A DNA stretch of 64,000 nucleotides from Tolypocladium sp. Sup5 PDA-1 (GCA_000750105.3 JPHH03000054.1:124001-188000); one strand, 5' to 3'; numbered from the stretch's first letter, positions 33,296 to 46,100 are shown. Translations and numbers: made by a program. Notes: a model not told the origin generated them from the letters alone.

Positions 33296-35326
33296 ATGTC
33301 CATGTACTCGCATCGCGGCATGGGGGCCGTCCCCCCCGGCAACTCTGCGCGCCTCAACGAGCTCCTCGATCAGATCAGGGCCGAATTCGAGACTCAACTG
33401 CGCCAGACCGAAGGCTTTGAGCACCAGAGTACGTTTGCTTTCCTCTTAGACCCCGTCCCCTATCTGCCTCCAAGCAGCCCAGCTGCAGGCACTCCCAGGT
33501 ACAAGCCAGCTAACAACGCCGCCATAGTCTCGGCGCAAGTCAGCGAGATGCAGCTCGTCAGAGAAAAAGTGTACGCGATGGAGCAGACCCATATGACTTT
33601 GAAGCAAAAGTGAGTTGACTGCCCTTCGGCGCCGGCCCCCAATGAGCTTGCTAACCCACGGTTCTCCCTTTAGATACGAGGAAGAGATTAGCATGCTGCG
33701 ACATCAGCTTGAGGCGGCCCGGAAGGGTGCCCCTCCGTCGGCCATGCCTGGCCCACCCCAGCATGCCGGCCCTTCTCAGCAGCCTCCGTCGATCGCCCCC
33801 GGCAATGGCCTCTTCAGCGGCATCATGGCCGGCGGCAACCAGGCCGGGCTCGCTCCACCTCAGCAGCAACCTCCGCCCCAGGAGCAGCAGGTAGGACCTC
33901 AGCATCAGATGGCTCAGGGCCCACCAGGGCTTCCCGTCCCACCGCCGCATCCCAATGCCCAGCAGCCTCCCTACCATCAAGGCTACCCACAGGGCCCCGT
34001 CTCCAATGGCATGGGTCCTCAGCCACCGCAGAGCACCGCATCGCCTGGCCCGGGCAGGCGAGGTGTCGGCCGCCCCCCGAACGCGGTCGGCCCTGCCACA
34101 CCCCAGATCAACACCCCGGTCCCCTACCCGGGAAACGCTCAGTCGCCCCAAGTCAGCCACCCGACGCCGGACCACGCGCGCATGGGCGGCCCCCGAGCGC
34201 CGCCACCGGTCGGCAATTCACTTGGCGACCTCGAGGTTGACGCGGTCGCGCCGCACAACAAGAAGACGGGCAGCGACTGGTACGCCATCTTCAACCCCCA
34301 GGTTCAGCGCGTCCTCGACGTGGACCTGGTTCACTCCCTCACCCACGAGAGCGTTGTGTGCTGCGTGAGGTTCAGCCACGACGGCAAGTATGTCGCCACG
34401 GGCTGCAACAGGTCCGCCCAGATTTTCGACGTCCAGACCGGCGAGAAGGTCTGCGTGTTGGAGGATCACAACGCAGGGGACATGACCGCCGACCTGTACA
34501 TCCGAAGCGTCTGCTTCAGCCCCGACGGGCGATATCTGGCTACCGGCGCAGAGGACAAGCTGATTCGGGTAAGTCCAAGCTCCCTTTGCTCAGCACCTTC
34601 AGACTTGCAAATATGACTAACTTGTGAACGCAGGTGTGGGACATTCAATCCAGGACCATCCGCAATCACTTTGCTGGCCACGAGCAAGACATCTACTCGC
34701 TGGACTTTGCTCGTGATGGCCGAACCATTGCATCCGGCAGCGGCGACCGAACGGTGCGGCTGTGGGACATCGAGCAGGGCACCAACACCTTGACGTTGAC
34801 GATTGAGGACGGCGTCACCACCGTGGCCATCTCGCCCGACACGCAGTACGTGGCGGCCGGCTCTCTGGACAAGAGCGTCCGCGTCTGGGACATCCACACG
34901 GGATTCCTCGTCGAGCGCCTCGAGGGCCCCGACGGCCACAAGGATTCGGTATACTCGGTGGCCTTCTCCCCCAACGGCAAGGACCTCGTCAGCGGCAGTC
35001 TGGACCGAACAATCAAGATGTGGGAGCTGAGCTCTCCTCGTGGCGGTGGCAGCGCCGGTCCCAAGGGAGGAAAGTGCGTCAAGACGTTCGAGGGTCATAG
35101 GGACTTCGTCCTCTCGGTTGCGCTGACGCCCGATGCCAACTGGGTCCTGTCGGGATCCAAGGACCGCGGAGTCCAGTTCTGGGATCCCCGGACAGGAACG
35201 ACACAGCTGATGCTTCAAGGACATAAGAACTCTGTCATCTCTGTGGCACCGAGTCCCCAGGGCGGATACTTCGCCACGGGATCTGGCGATATGAAGGCTC
35301 GCATTTGGTCGTACCGCCCGTACTAG
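33296..35326 (+). CDS. TUP1: TUP1/RcoA transcriptional co-repressor, 600 aa
   Basis: Exons 33296-33428, 33528-33609, 33674-34568 and 34634-35326 (1803 nt). Residues 1-85 form the N-terminal helical tetramerisation region (RLNELLDQIRAEFETQLRQT, QLVREKVYAMEQTHMTLKQK), which also binds the Ssn6 partner. Residues 88-230 are Pro/Gln/Gly-rich. From about 240 a seven-blade WD40 propeller follows, with repeats such as CCVRFSHDGKYVATGC, SLDFARDGRTIASGSGDRTV and SVAFSPNGKDLVSGSLDRTI, ending ARIWSYRPY. It represses many genes when recruited by DNA-binding factors. Intron positions and length match fungal RcoA/Tup1. The upstream stretch is unusually long. Confidence 0.96.
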
Positions 35327-35678
35327 TCAGACGAGGCCGTCTACCAAATGCGATACTGAATTTTACACGCCAACGGGATCAGTGGGCAGCGGCCCGCCTA
35401 GGGAGAGCACGGGGAAGCGGTTGCCAAGGGGCTATTGGATTCTTTGGGATGGGACTTTGCTACAGTGCCTGTCCGGCAAAGGGAAAACACTGGGCGCATG
35501 GGCAGGAAGGAGAACAGCCAATCAATACTTGTACGGTAGGGGTGGGGGTCGCGCGTGGGTTATTCGCCGACACGCATTTTCTTGTAGTGGTCTGTCTTTG
35601 ATAATGATTATCTGAAGGTTTCAAAGTGCTATCTATCAACTTCGGGTTGTCGATTCAGGTAGTAAGTGACGTATGCTG
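35327..35678. other. Convergent 3' region of TUP1 and RMP1
   Basis: This 352-bp stretch contains the two 3' untranslated regions. No other feature seen. Confidence 0.4.
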
Positions 35679-36444
35679 TCAGGCCAGGGAGCTAAAGAGA
35701 CTGGAAAGCGCATCCGTGTCTTTCTTCATTTTCTTCTTCTTGTCCTTGGCCTTTGTCTTTCCGCCGCCGCTCGTCTTTTTATCACGGCCGTGCTTGAGAG
35801 GTTCCTCCGGTGCGCGCTTTCGCGAGCTGGGTATGGTAGCCGCCGATTCCTCATCGGCACGCTGCATATCTTGACGGGAAATGGCAACACCTCGGTCTGG
35901 GCCACGAGGCTCTGCGGCCGATGGCGCACGGGGCTGTACTGTTGCCAATGGCTGCTCTGCGGGCTTGGATGGCTGCGGAGGGGGTGATTCGGAAGGGGCG
36001 AGGTCAGCGAGGATGGAATTGGTGCGACCGAGGACGGCGAGCAGCATAAGGCCCAGCGGCGCGTGTTGGTTGTCGGCAGCGAGCTGCGTGAAGGCGCTGG
36101 AGAAGAGGGTTCCATGTCAGTCCTCGATCCCCCACCAGCAGAGAGAGCAATGGGGGGGTGTCTTACACGTAGGCACGGGGGACGACATGGCTTCTCAGCC
36201 AGCGCGCGCGCGCAACGACGACGTCATCGCGGCGCCGTGCGGTGGTGGTCGCAGGCGGGGGCCGCGCCGTCGACTTCGGCTGGAGCACGTCGTCGGCAAG
36301 GGCCTGGAGCGCGCGGCGAAGGATGTTGAAGGAGGACCACCAGTGGGAGGCGCGGTGCTGGTTGCGGTGGCGGTGGTTGAAGGCGTGGAGCAGGGGGAGG
36401 AGAGCGGAGAGGGAGTCGCCGTCGTGGGCGTGCGAGGTGGTCAT
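35679..36444 (-). CDS. RMP1: RNase MRP protein subunit Rmp1-like, 231 aa
   Basis: Exons 36444-36167 and 36096-35679 (278 + 418 nt), with a 70-nt intron (donor GTAAGA). The join gives RAYVAFTQLAADNQHAPLGL. The conserved core is LLHAFNHRHRNQHRASHWWS followed by SFNILRRALQALADD, then the AFTQLAADNQHAPLGLMLLAVLGR helix, matching the Rmp1 family that is specific to RNase MRP rather than RNase P. The C-terminal part is disordered and ends in a Lys-rich run (KTKAKDKKKKMKKD), probably a nuclear or nucleolar signal. The expected role is pre-rRNA A3 cleavage. Assignment rests on the core motif only. Confidence 0.82.
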
Positions 36445-37637
36445 GCTGCTGTTGCTGCTGCTGCTGCTGCTGGCGGGGTGAGATTGGGATTGGAGAAGGC
36501 GGGTTGACGCATGGCTGGTGGGCGAGGCCGACGCCTCTTCAGAACATGTCGTCCCACGAAGTGAGTTGTCGGAGATGTTGGCACATTGTGTACGAAGGGC
36601 TTCGCGTGTCGGGTCGAGTTGGCTCGCGATCTTTTTAGGTGGAGTTGCCTTACTCGTACTGGCCGGTGTCACTGATAAGATAAGAGCCATGGCTTGCGCA
36701 GGGCTCACCCGCGGCCCCAATTGAGGGCCTCGCACTTACAATGGCGAGGCTGAAGTGTGAGAACCGATATGGATTGGTCGACTTTATGACATACATGAAA
36801 TCAAACTCAAGGATTGAGAGACCCAGCTTCTCCTTGGACGGAGAGTTGTTGCGTTGCAATACCACCTCCGTACGGTTTACGGAGTACTTCGTACGAAGTA
36901 CGTGATGCCTGGATCGTGTTGCCTGCCGAGACTCCATACGGAGGGGCAAGACGCAGCGGGGCGCGGGCGATACAAGAAGAGGGGCCGGCTGGATGAGCTG
37001 CAGCGAGTCACGACACGCTGCTGATGTACATTGCATTGGGGCATTGAGAGATAAGGCGAGGCAGCGAGGGCCACGGCTTGTACCATGCACGCCAGCCGAC
37101 ACAGGTGCGTCCTTGTAGGATGATGTGGTTTACCCAGGCGCAATGGTACGACAGAAGAGTCGCGTGTAACCAGCATGCCAAGACTCTACGGGCATGGCAA
37201 TCGAAGGTCACAATAAGGTGCTGTGTTACTCTGTACCTCTACTCGTACTAGATCGAATCTCGAGCGTGGGGCATCGGTCCGCTGATACGGATAGACCAGC
37301 TAGCAGAGGCGCCAACTGTTAGTTACGTACCAATCAATATAGATACAGCTTCCTGGACGAGACCCCCACCTGGCCTCTGGAGTCTGGACTGCGCCGGGCC
37401 ATCGCGTGTCGTCTGCTCTGGAACATTAGCTGATAAGGCGTCTCTGTTGACGGTGCCGTGCCCGTCGTCTTGGCCACCGACTCCCGTCGTTCGTTGACCT
37501 GAACCTGTGGGCGGATGCAGAGACTGTCCGAAGTCGCTTCGCTCCCGCCGCCACTAACGCTTGAATCTCAACTCTCCTTTGCTATTTCCCCCTCCTCACC
37601 TCTTCATCCTTGACCTCTGCTCGGCAAAGTCTCGCAA
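36445..37637. promoter_or_regulatory. Divergent promoter of RMP1 and the AVT1-like gene
   Basis: This 1193-bp stretch separates two start codons. It contains TACGGAGTAC at 36878-36887 fused to an 18-bp perfect palindrome at 36884-36901. No gene is supported. Confidence 0.5.
36878..36901. repeat. TACGGAGTAC element overlapping an 18-bp perfect palindrome
   Basis: TACGGAGTAC occupies 36878-36887 and GTACTTCGTACGAAGTAC occupies 36884-36901; the latter equals its own reverse complement over all 18 bases. It joins the two forms of the dispersed intergenic motif in one place. Confidence 0.9.
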
Positions 37638-37743
37638 ATGGCGGCGGCGCCACGGAACCCGACCTCATGGGACGAGTACGAGGGACGCGCCTCGCCGTCG
37701 GGCAGCCTCACGTCGAGCGTGCTGGCCGAGGAGCAAGCACTGC

Positions 37744-37774
<31 letters not shown>

Positions 37775-40008
37775 TGGTGATAGGGACAATAGCAGTCGCC
37801 CCATGCGGCACCAGGAACGCAGACGGTAAGCGACGATGCGCGCGCGCTCTCAATCTACGCACATGCAACTCCGCGACCGAGTTCCGGGCTGACGGATTTG
37901 CATCACCAGGTCCTCCGTCACCAACCGCCTCGCCGCCATGGCCGACATTGGCGGCGTGAACAGCATCAGGTCCTTCGCCCGCAGCTGGCAGCGCGCCGCC
38001 AACTTCGCTGAAGTCATCCCCCGCCGCCCGAGCCTGGTCCTCGCCCCCGACCAGCAGCCCCTCGTCGGCCCCAGCTTCGACCCTATCCAGTACGGCCGGA
38101 GCCCCGTCGACGACCATGCTCCGCCGCCGCACACGAGCCTCCTGCGACAGCATCTCGACCTTTCTCCTCCCCGTGACTCGTCTCCGGGTGGAGAGCCGAG
38201 CGCCGGCTTTGGCCCCGCGCGGGGGGGTTCGACGGAAGATGACTTCAGTGAACGCGAGAGCAAGGCCCTCGATGCAGAGATGGCTACTGGCGCCTTGCCG
38301 GCGGGCTCTCCGTCGGGTCGCTCCAGCATGTTTGCCGTTCCTCCACATCTTGCTGCCCCGTCTGTGATTGGAAGCTATGGGTCCTTTCGCAGCTCGCACT
38401 ACGGCACAGTGGGCACCGTGCGGTCGCGGTCTTCCTTTAGCCATGGCAGTGGGTGGAAGATTCGCACCGGCGAGGGCGACGAGGCCGCGGCCGAGGATGA
38501 AGACGATGCTGCCCTCGGTGAGGAGCAGCCCATCCTCGTCAAGGAGGTCAAGCAGGGCGACAAGATTCTCTTGACCGTCGAGGGCCAGAGCACCCTGCCC
38601 CAGTCCATCTTCAACTCCATCAATGCTATCATTGGTGTCGGATTGCTGAGCCTGCCCTTGGCCTTCAAGATGAGCGGCTGGATCATTGGCTTGGTGCTCA
38701 TGACGCTCACGGCCGCCGTCACGGCCCATACCGGCAGGCTCTTGGGCAAGTGCATGGAGTTTGATGCCAGTCTCATCACCTACTCCGACCTCGCATACGT
38801 CTCCTTTGGCGCCCGGGCCCGTGTCGTCGTCTCGGCCCTGTTTTCCCTGGAGCTCATCGCGGCCTGTGTTGCTCTCGTCATCCTCTTCGCCGACTCACTC
38901 GACCTCCTGCTTCCGGGCCTCGCCACTGTGAATGTCTGGAAGAGTGTCTGCGCGGCCTTGATCTTGGCCCTGAATGCCATGCCCCTGCGATGGCTGAGCT
39001 ACACCAGCGTCGTGGGCATCTTTTCTACCTTTTGCAGTGGGTTGGTTTCATCCTTGCAGGGGAGATGGTTACTGAGTCTTTCGTCTAGTCGTTTGCATCG
39101 TCATCATGGATGGTCTCGTCAAGGAGCACAAGCCCGGCTCGCTCTGGGAACCCGCTCCGACGCATCTTCTCCCCTCCAACTGGTTATCCCTGCCTCTTGC
39201 GTATGGTCTGATAGCTAGCCCTTGGGGAGCCCACTCCGTCTTTCCCTCGGTACGGACAGAATCGTGCCAGACGAGCGTGTCGATGAGGCTCGCTGACCTT
39301 TGTGCAGATCTACCGAGACATGCGCCATCCCCACAAGTGGAAAACAGGCGTGAATGTGACGTTTTCCTTTTCTGTAAGTCCTCGACTTGTCACCAAACCG
39401 CACCCCCATGAGTTGGCTTTGGCTGATGGCGGTACTTGCTGCCTTAGTACGTCCTCGACACGTGTCTGGCCATCATCGGCATCCTGATGTTTGGCGACGG
39501 CATCAAGGAGGCCATCACTTCCAACATCCTCAAGACCCCGGGATACCCCCAGGCGCTGACGATCCTCATGTGCATCTTCATCGCCATCATCCCGCTGACC
39601 AAGATCCCCCTCAACGCCCGGCCCCTCATCACCACTGCCGACGTCATTTGCGGGCTGCACCGCGATCACCACCACCATCACCACAGCCAGTCCGCTGCTC
39701 CTGCAAGTCGCCGATCGGTCCTTGTCGCCGGCTGTCTCAGGGCCCTGGTCCGCGTCTTCGTTGTCCTGGTCCTACTGGTCATATCCATCCTCTTCCCCGC
39801 GTTCGACTCGGTGTGCGCCTTCCTTGGCGCGGCCCTTTGCTCGCTCATCTCCGTCATTCTGCCCATCCTGTTCTACCTGAAGCTGTACTGGAAGGAGGTA
39901 TCTGTGCGGGAGCGCGTCATTTCCTGGTTCTTGTTGGTGTTGTTTTCCGTCCTGGGCCTGGTGGGCACGGTCTGGACCTTTTTGCCAAAGCATCTCGTCG
40001 GCGCATAG
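37638..40008 (+). CDS. AVT1: Vacuolar amino acid transporter, AVT1-like (AAAP family), 700 aa
   Basis: Exons 37638-37825, 37910-39036, 39089-39249, 39308-39373 and 39448-40008 (2103 nt). A long cytosolic N-terminus (1-290) holds ten consecutive Asp (37-46) and Ser-rich stretches. The transporter domain begins at STLPQSIFNSINAIIGVGLL followed by SLPLAFKMSGW, the hallmark of AAAP carriers, and about eleven membrane segments follow to TVWTFLPKHLVGA. Yeast Avt1 drives proton-coupled uptake of neutral amino acids into the vacuole. A His-rich loop (RDHHHHHHS) sits between two late helices. Exon 2 uses a GTGGGT donor. Assignment to AVT1 rather than another AVT rests on the long N-terminus and is moderate. 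Confidence 0.88.
37746..37775 (+). repeat. Poly-Asp codon run in the AVT1-like gene
   Basis: Ten Asp codons, nine GAC and one GAT, encode residues 37-46 of the transporter. The run is nearly a pure GAC microsatellite, so its length may vary between strains. Confidence 0.9.
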
Positions 40009-41164
40009 CATGTGGATGGGGGTGTGTATATATGTACGTACCTTGCGTGTATGAAGGTGGCAGTGGACGGTTGATACTTGGGATCTCTGTGGGCATGACG
40101 TATCTTGTCGGGCGGTGGTTATTCGCTTACCTTGGGCATTTCGTCGTGATGGATATACCTGGGGAGTGGTTCGGCGGCTTTTTGGAAGACAAGCTCACAT
40201 GAAACTAGTCAGTCCGTCATACGTGCCAACCGCCGTGATACCTGGGTATATTCCCTACCACGGGCGACTGTCGCGCAAATGCCTCTCGTAGGTCGGGCGA
40301 TCCCCAGTCCGTCACGTACTTTTGATCCCTCGTCCCATTCCTCTGTCGTCACGTCGCATCCTCACCCTGTCGCGATCGTCCCTCCGTCGCAAAGCCAAGC
40401 TTACATACTTCGTACCTACCCTAGAACCCATCCACCCAACCCCAGCCAGCTACGGCGCCAACTTGGACAAGTGACGGAGTTGCAACGGTCGTGCATGAGA
40501 GGCGCCCACAGCCATGCGCTCTGTGCCGATGCACCCCGCGAGTCCGAAGTAAAACAACCTAGCAAGGCGGGTACTCCGTCGTACGGGCGCACACTGTGTG
40601 TCTGGGCCTGTTTTACTTTCCGGCTAGACGGGCGCATCACTGGACGGCAGTCAATTCACCGACGTGACAACCGCCAGCACGCAATGTCGTGCAACACAAT
40701 GACGCCTTGAGCTGACCAGTTACAGGCACATACAGAACCCGCTGAAGCCGTCACACAAGGACTCGTCGATCAAGACATGTTAGCCCTCGCTACGATGCAA
40801 CCAAACACGGCCACTCACATACCATAAGGCTGGCAACAAGACAAGGGTCACACCAGAGACGCAAGAGCAGATCATCAGTTTGAGTGGGTAACTTCTGGTA
40901 TTCTCTGAACTATCTCTGGAAATATCCGATACACAGAAAGCGAGTTAAGGCCCAAATCACCCTCCCAGCGCTGAGCAGCAGCTGCCGCGTGCAATAGCTA
41001 ACCAATGCGATCCAACTTGGCCCCGTCTGCAGCTTCAAATCTCGAAGACGTGTGAGCGGCAGACGGGCGTGTTGGCCAAGCCCGCAGGCGTCAACCTTGC
41101 CGAGCACCGAGAATTACGGCGACGGTCCCAACCACGATTGGAGGGTACGTAGAGCTTTGCACTC
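40009..41164. other. Convergent 3' region of the AVT1-like and KSP1-like genes
   Basis: This 1156-bp stretch is long for a convergent gap. It carries TACTTCGTAC at 40406-40415 and GTACTCCGT at 40571-40579, both of the dispersed intergenic family. No gene with a recognisable domain was found. Confidence 0.45.
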
Positions 41165-41286
41165 TTACCACCCACCAACCCACTCAATATCCCCGAGATC
41201 GGTACGCTTATCTCGGCGCCAGTTCCAATCTCTACCCTTGTTCCAGGGGCACTCTTTGGCACGTTCTTTGCCCCAAGTCTTGCTTG

Positions 41287-41377
<91 letters not shown>

Positions 41378-43108
41378 CAAGTTATCGTTGTTAGAAGAAT
41401 GATCCAAAACGCCCGCTTCGTAAGATTTATATCCAATAGCAAAATGACGGTGAGGCTTCAAGCCTGGCGACTTATCAGAGTCCAATCCCGAGTTCTGACC
41501 CCTGCGGCGCTCGCCCAGCACAGCCCACTTGTCGTAGTTGAATCGCTTGGGCGGAGGCGAGTAGCGCGGTGTGGCAGGCGGGGTCGTCTTGGCAGAGGGG
41601 GACGATTCCTGGAAGAAGAAGCCATCTGCCACCAGGTCATCATCGACGTCGCCCTTGATGTCGTGAGACGCAGACTCTGGCTCCGCCTTGTCCTCCTCCT
41701 TCGGGGCTTCCCTGCTCTCGTGGCTCCAGGTCCTCGAGTTGAGTTCCTGACGAGACTGCATCTCCTGTTCACGCTCCTCCTCCTCGTCCTCATCCCACAT
41801 GTCGCTCCAGCTCTTGGAAACGGCATCCTTGCGACGACCAAAGACCGTCGACATGGATAGAGTGAGCGGTTTCGCCATTGCAATGGGCAGTGAACCTGCC
41901 GTTGGTGAGACCCTGGAAAACCGAGATGGCTGCTTGATGGCTAGAGACTTCATAGACACACCAAGCTGGGACTCCAGCATGGAAGACATCGATGGAGTCT
42001 GGATGCTGGCCGAGCACCAATCTGCAGTCTCCCCGGACTTGGAGAAGAGGTCCTCCGAGTAGCTCTCGTCGTCGGGGATGGCACTGAGCTGACGGCCCTG
42101 GTGGTGCGGGCTCGCGTGCAGAGCTTTGGCCCAGGGAAACGCGCCAGTGTCGACATGTGGGCTCTGAATGGACGGTGTGCGGAGGGGTTCGCGATTGGCA
42201 GATGCGACTGTTGCCTTCTCGGCACCGCAAAAGTCGTCGAGACTCTCGTCTTCCGTGGTGAAGCTCACAACACGAAGAAGGGCGTCCCGTGCTCCAACCA
42301 AAGATCGCCTCTTAGGGTCAAAGTTCATGCACTGAACAATAACCTCGTACGTGTCCTGCGACATGTCGGGGAAGACGTCGAAGAGGCTCTGCTTGTCGCG
42401 AGAGAAGTCGAGAAACAGAGGGTCGGCTTCGGTTGGCGTCGTGAAAGGGTTCCGCGAGAAGAGAATGTTGAGCAGGCAGATACCGATGGCCCAGATGTCA
42501 GCGTTGGCAGGCGAGTATCCAGCTCCTGCGGAGTCGAACTGTTCCGGGGCCATGTAGCGATCACTGCCGACAGTCATCTCGTAGGACCACTTGTCAGTTG
42601 TCGCGAGTCCGAAATCACCCAGCTTCATGGCTCCATCGTGGGTGAGGAAGATGTTCTCCGGCTTGATGTCGCGGTGGTAGACGCCCTTGGAGTGAATGTA
42701 GGCGACAGAATCGACCAGCTCGAGCATGAACTGGCGAACATGCTCGGTCTGGAGTGGACCGTGACCGTGGCGGATGGCCTCGTACAGGTCGCCCTGCGAG
42801 CAGAACTCCATGACAAGATAGATGTGGGCATCAGTCTCAAAGGAGTGGAGAAGGTTGACAATGTTGGCATGAGAGCCAAGGCTGCTGTGCAGCGAGAGCT
42901 CCTCGGATTTGTCGTCAACGGCAAACTCATGGCTGAAGTCGTAGGGAGCCGACTTCTTGGTGAGACACTTGATGGCCACAGGTTGGTTGGTCAAAAGGTC
43001 CTGCGCCATGAAGACCATGCCGAAAGAGCCGTGGTTGAGAGGGGAGATGGTCTGAAAGCGGCCGTCGAGGAGGACGCCGCCGACAAACTTGTCCCTCATG
43101 CAGTCCAT
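41165..43108 (-). CDS. KSP1: KSP1-like serine/threonine kinase with poly-Asn tract, 647 aa
   Basis: Single exon. The first ATG in frame is 43108; a second at 43099 is possible. The kinase domain (about 18-300) is complete: GSFGMV loop (27-32), Lys47 in VAIK, HRDIKPEN (145-152), DFG (165-167) and the activation-segment end YMAPEQ, typical of the Ran1/Ksp1 group. The tail is Ser/Pro-rich and acidic (DEDEEEEREQEMQ), then carries a 26-residue Asn run at about 578-603, and ends with a conserved-looking WNWRRDKRTDLGDIEWVGGW. Yeast Ksp1 acts in nutrient signalling downstream of PKA and restrains autophagy and filamentous growth; the role here is by homology. A long upstream gap suggests a complex 5' leader. 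Confidence 0.87.
41300..41377 (-). repeat. TTG/CAA trinucleotide array (26 units) encoding poly-Asn
   Basis: An almost perfect 78-bp trinucleotide run inside the kinase gene, read as AAC codons on the minus strand. It is flanked by interrupted units (IN repeats) on the C-terminal side. It is the longest microsatellite in the window. Confidence 0.95.
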
Positions 43109-46100
43109 GTTGTAGCAAAAAAACAAAGAAAGGTGGTGCAGATGAGCAAACAAAAAAGTAATTGTACAGCTTTGTCGATATACCCGTTGTCGCGCCAAAG
43201 AACAAAGTACAGCCTTTGACACCGGGAGGCGGTACAACTTTTTGGAACCGTTTGTACACTTGAAAGTGTAATTCCAGACGAGAAAGGAACTCAAAGAAGT
43301 GTTGACGGCGAGAGGCGAAGACAAGTCGTTGAAATGTACAGGTAGTCTGACAATTTGAAGCGATGAGACATCCAACGGCAGCGGAGGATGCTAAGCTGGT
43401 TATAGCAGAATCAACAGCTCATTTGAAGTATGCCAACAAGTGCGAACAAAGGAAATGCGTAGTTTCGAAACGTCGAGGTGGTGGAACGCGTAGAGCCAGG
43501 TGGCTCGAAAGACGAGAGAAGACGAGAGAGGAATCGTTATGATGACATGGAGATCGTGTGGTGACTGTGACCGGAAAAAAAGAGCGAATCCGACAGAGAC
43601 AAGAGTCTAGTGGAGGAAGGCGGCGTGGGACGGAGCCGCTGAGTCGTCTGAAAAAGCGGTATGGTTGGAATGAGAGGAGGGATCGGTTTGGAGGAGCAGC
43701 GGCTTGTCGGGCCAGTCAAACTGGTGGCCGAGAGAGCAGAGCGAAGCTCGCTCAAAGCTTGGGCTGCTTCAACCAGGTGAGGGACGATATCGTTGTGTCG
43801 GCTCGGCGGAGGAATGCGGAAGCTCGCAGTTGATATTGTCGCGAGGGGATACCTCAACGACCCAATGCAAGGCAAGTTTAAGTCTCGCAATGCCCCCGGG
43901 GGCTGTAGCTTGTCGCTATTAACAATGGAGATGGATGCAGATGCGTCGTCGTCCTGAAGTCGGTCGGAGCGGCGGCTTGCGGACGTGCGTGCGTGCGTGC
44001 GTGATTGACCAGTAGCAAGTTGACGTTGGGATCTTCGAAGACGCAGCAATGGAAAGTCGCTTTCAAGGCCAGGGGCCTGTTGTAGTGGCAGCGGAGGTGG
44101 CAGTCAAGGGTCCTTCTTTCTCTCGATGACGCCTAACTGGAGTAAGTCGGGCGATAAAGCCAGAGCTTGTTGCTTGCGGAGCGGATTGGAGGCGAGGAGG
44201 CCGGCTGGATTGAGGATAGCCGGTGACGGAGTCGAGAAGAGGCGTGAGAGAAGAAGCAAGCTCGAGAAGAAAGAAGGCCTTGCCTCGGGAGACGGGACGA
44301 AAGGTGACGAAGCAGGAAAGGGAGGGCGGAAGGAGAGGAAGGAAACGGTAAGGAGATGGTAATAAGGGCGAGAGTGAGAGAGGGATAAGGAAGGTTGACG
44401 AGAGAGTGGAAGGGAATGGCGGTGATGGGAAGCGGATGGGATGGGATGGAACAAGGTAGAAGCGGGAAGGGGGAGGGGGGCGTGTGTGTCACTGAGTGGG
44501 CAGATGGCAGACTGGCTATCGGGGGACCGAAGACGACGACTGAGAGCGAGGGAATGGGAGCCACGGAGTACACCGTGCTGTGGTGTCATAACACTCCATC
44601 TGCTCACACTGGGCGACTCATCCTCAGTGGCCCAGCGCCGGTGGGGACCAGGACGACTGGTGAAGGGACAGTGCCCCAGACAGTTGTGCAGATGGCTTGG
44701 GCCGCCGTGTGACCCAGAACCGCGGGCGTCGATGGAGTCGCAAGCGGTTGGGATGCGCGCTGTGGGTGGTGGTGTTGAACGATGCGAGCTGCTAGAATAA
44801 TACAACGCCCAACGCCGGGACCACCTGCGAAGGTCCCGGTACCGCTCAAACGCTCCGCGGCAAGGCGCCTGCAGCCACTCGCACCGTGCATCATCGCTGA
44901 TCCGGGGCCACAGTGAGGGGGCGAGGGGGGGCGGGCAGCCAATGATGCGACGTACGCTGTGGGCTGGTTGGTAGGTGTCCGGTGGCGTCTCCACAGGCGA
45001 CGAAATGACGACTGGCCAGCGTGACCCGACAGTGCCAGACAGATGCCAGCCGCACGGCGTACAACAGCCGGTGCCAACGGACTCTCCGACACCGCTTGCT
45101 AGACTCACAGCCATGGCTGATAGCGTCTACACCGCCCGGTACGAAAACCTGGGGTACACCGCTGCCTGGGCTGGCGCAGCTCAGGGACCTGGCGACGGCG
45201 TACCTCGACAACGGACTCGCGTCCCACCCAACACCCAGCCATCCAAGTCGGCCCCCGGCGCGAGTTGCGTGCGAGCAGAACGCGAGCGAAAGCGTGGCAC
45301 CCGCACCACCAAACAGCGCCACCAGTGTGAAGCACACACACTCACGCGGAGGCCACGGCTTGACGGCTCAGACTGTGCCCACTACATACAGGTCCCTTGG
45401 TGGCGCGTGTCTTTAGAGGCAAACCCCAAGGGCGAAGATTGCCGAAGAACGGTTGCCTTTTTGTTGGGACCACGAGCAGAGAGTCATCGCAAGCAATTGA
45501 GGTACCCGAAGCCGATGCCCCTAGTGCAGTTATCGCCCGAGGTTTGAAGTAACAACGGAAGCTTGGAATGACACGGCAGTGACTGTGGTGACTGTTTGTT
45601 TGTCCACCTCTGTGCTGCGCTCATCGCCGCAACGTAGTCGTATGTACCAGACAGAGCGTGGTGTGAGCGTCTGGGCTGTCTCAGCTTGGGAGCTCGACTG
45701 GGGCCTCGATTGGACTCGATGGAACGCACTCCTGTTCTGCTGCATGCCAGTTGATTGAGCTTGGCGCTGGCTCGCAAGCGTACTCGTACAGGGTTCCTGG
45801 CATGCACGGTGTGCACCCAGACCGCTAACATGCGGTACGGGCAGAAGCAGGCCAACGAGGTGAAGCCTCCGCGCCGGACACTGTACACGGTGCTACTGGG
45901 GCGAGGCGTGTGGCACTGCCGTACAGTCGCAACCACGTCGCGACACGGTGCGTTTCACCAGGAGGGAGGGTGGTCTTCGCTGGCGTCAGCAGCGGTAAAC
46001 ATACATCATCGCTTGGATCGATTGATGAACGGATCATGCTCGTATAGGGTCACTGGTCAGGGGCTCGAGCTGCAGTCGCGGGCGGCAAGGAATTCAATTG

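Noticed and set aside
37665..38729. 354-codon minus-strand open frame
   Set aside because: It lies exactly antisense to the AVT1-like coding exons, whose domain content is clear; the antisense frame is a product of GC bias.
44104..45114. 336-codon minus-strand open frame with a second overlapping frame on the same strand
   Set aside because: Composition is Ser/Pro/Leu/Arg-rich from pyrimidine bias, two frames are open at once, and no domain or conserved motif is visible. More likely kinase promoter/leader sequence.
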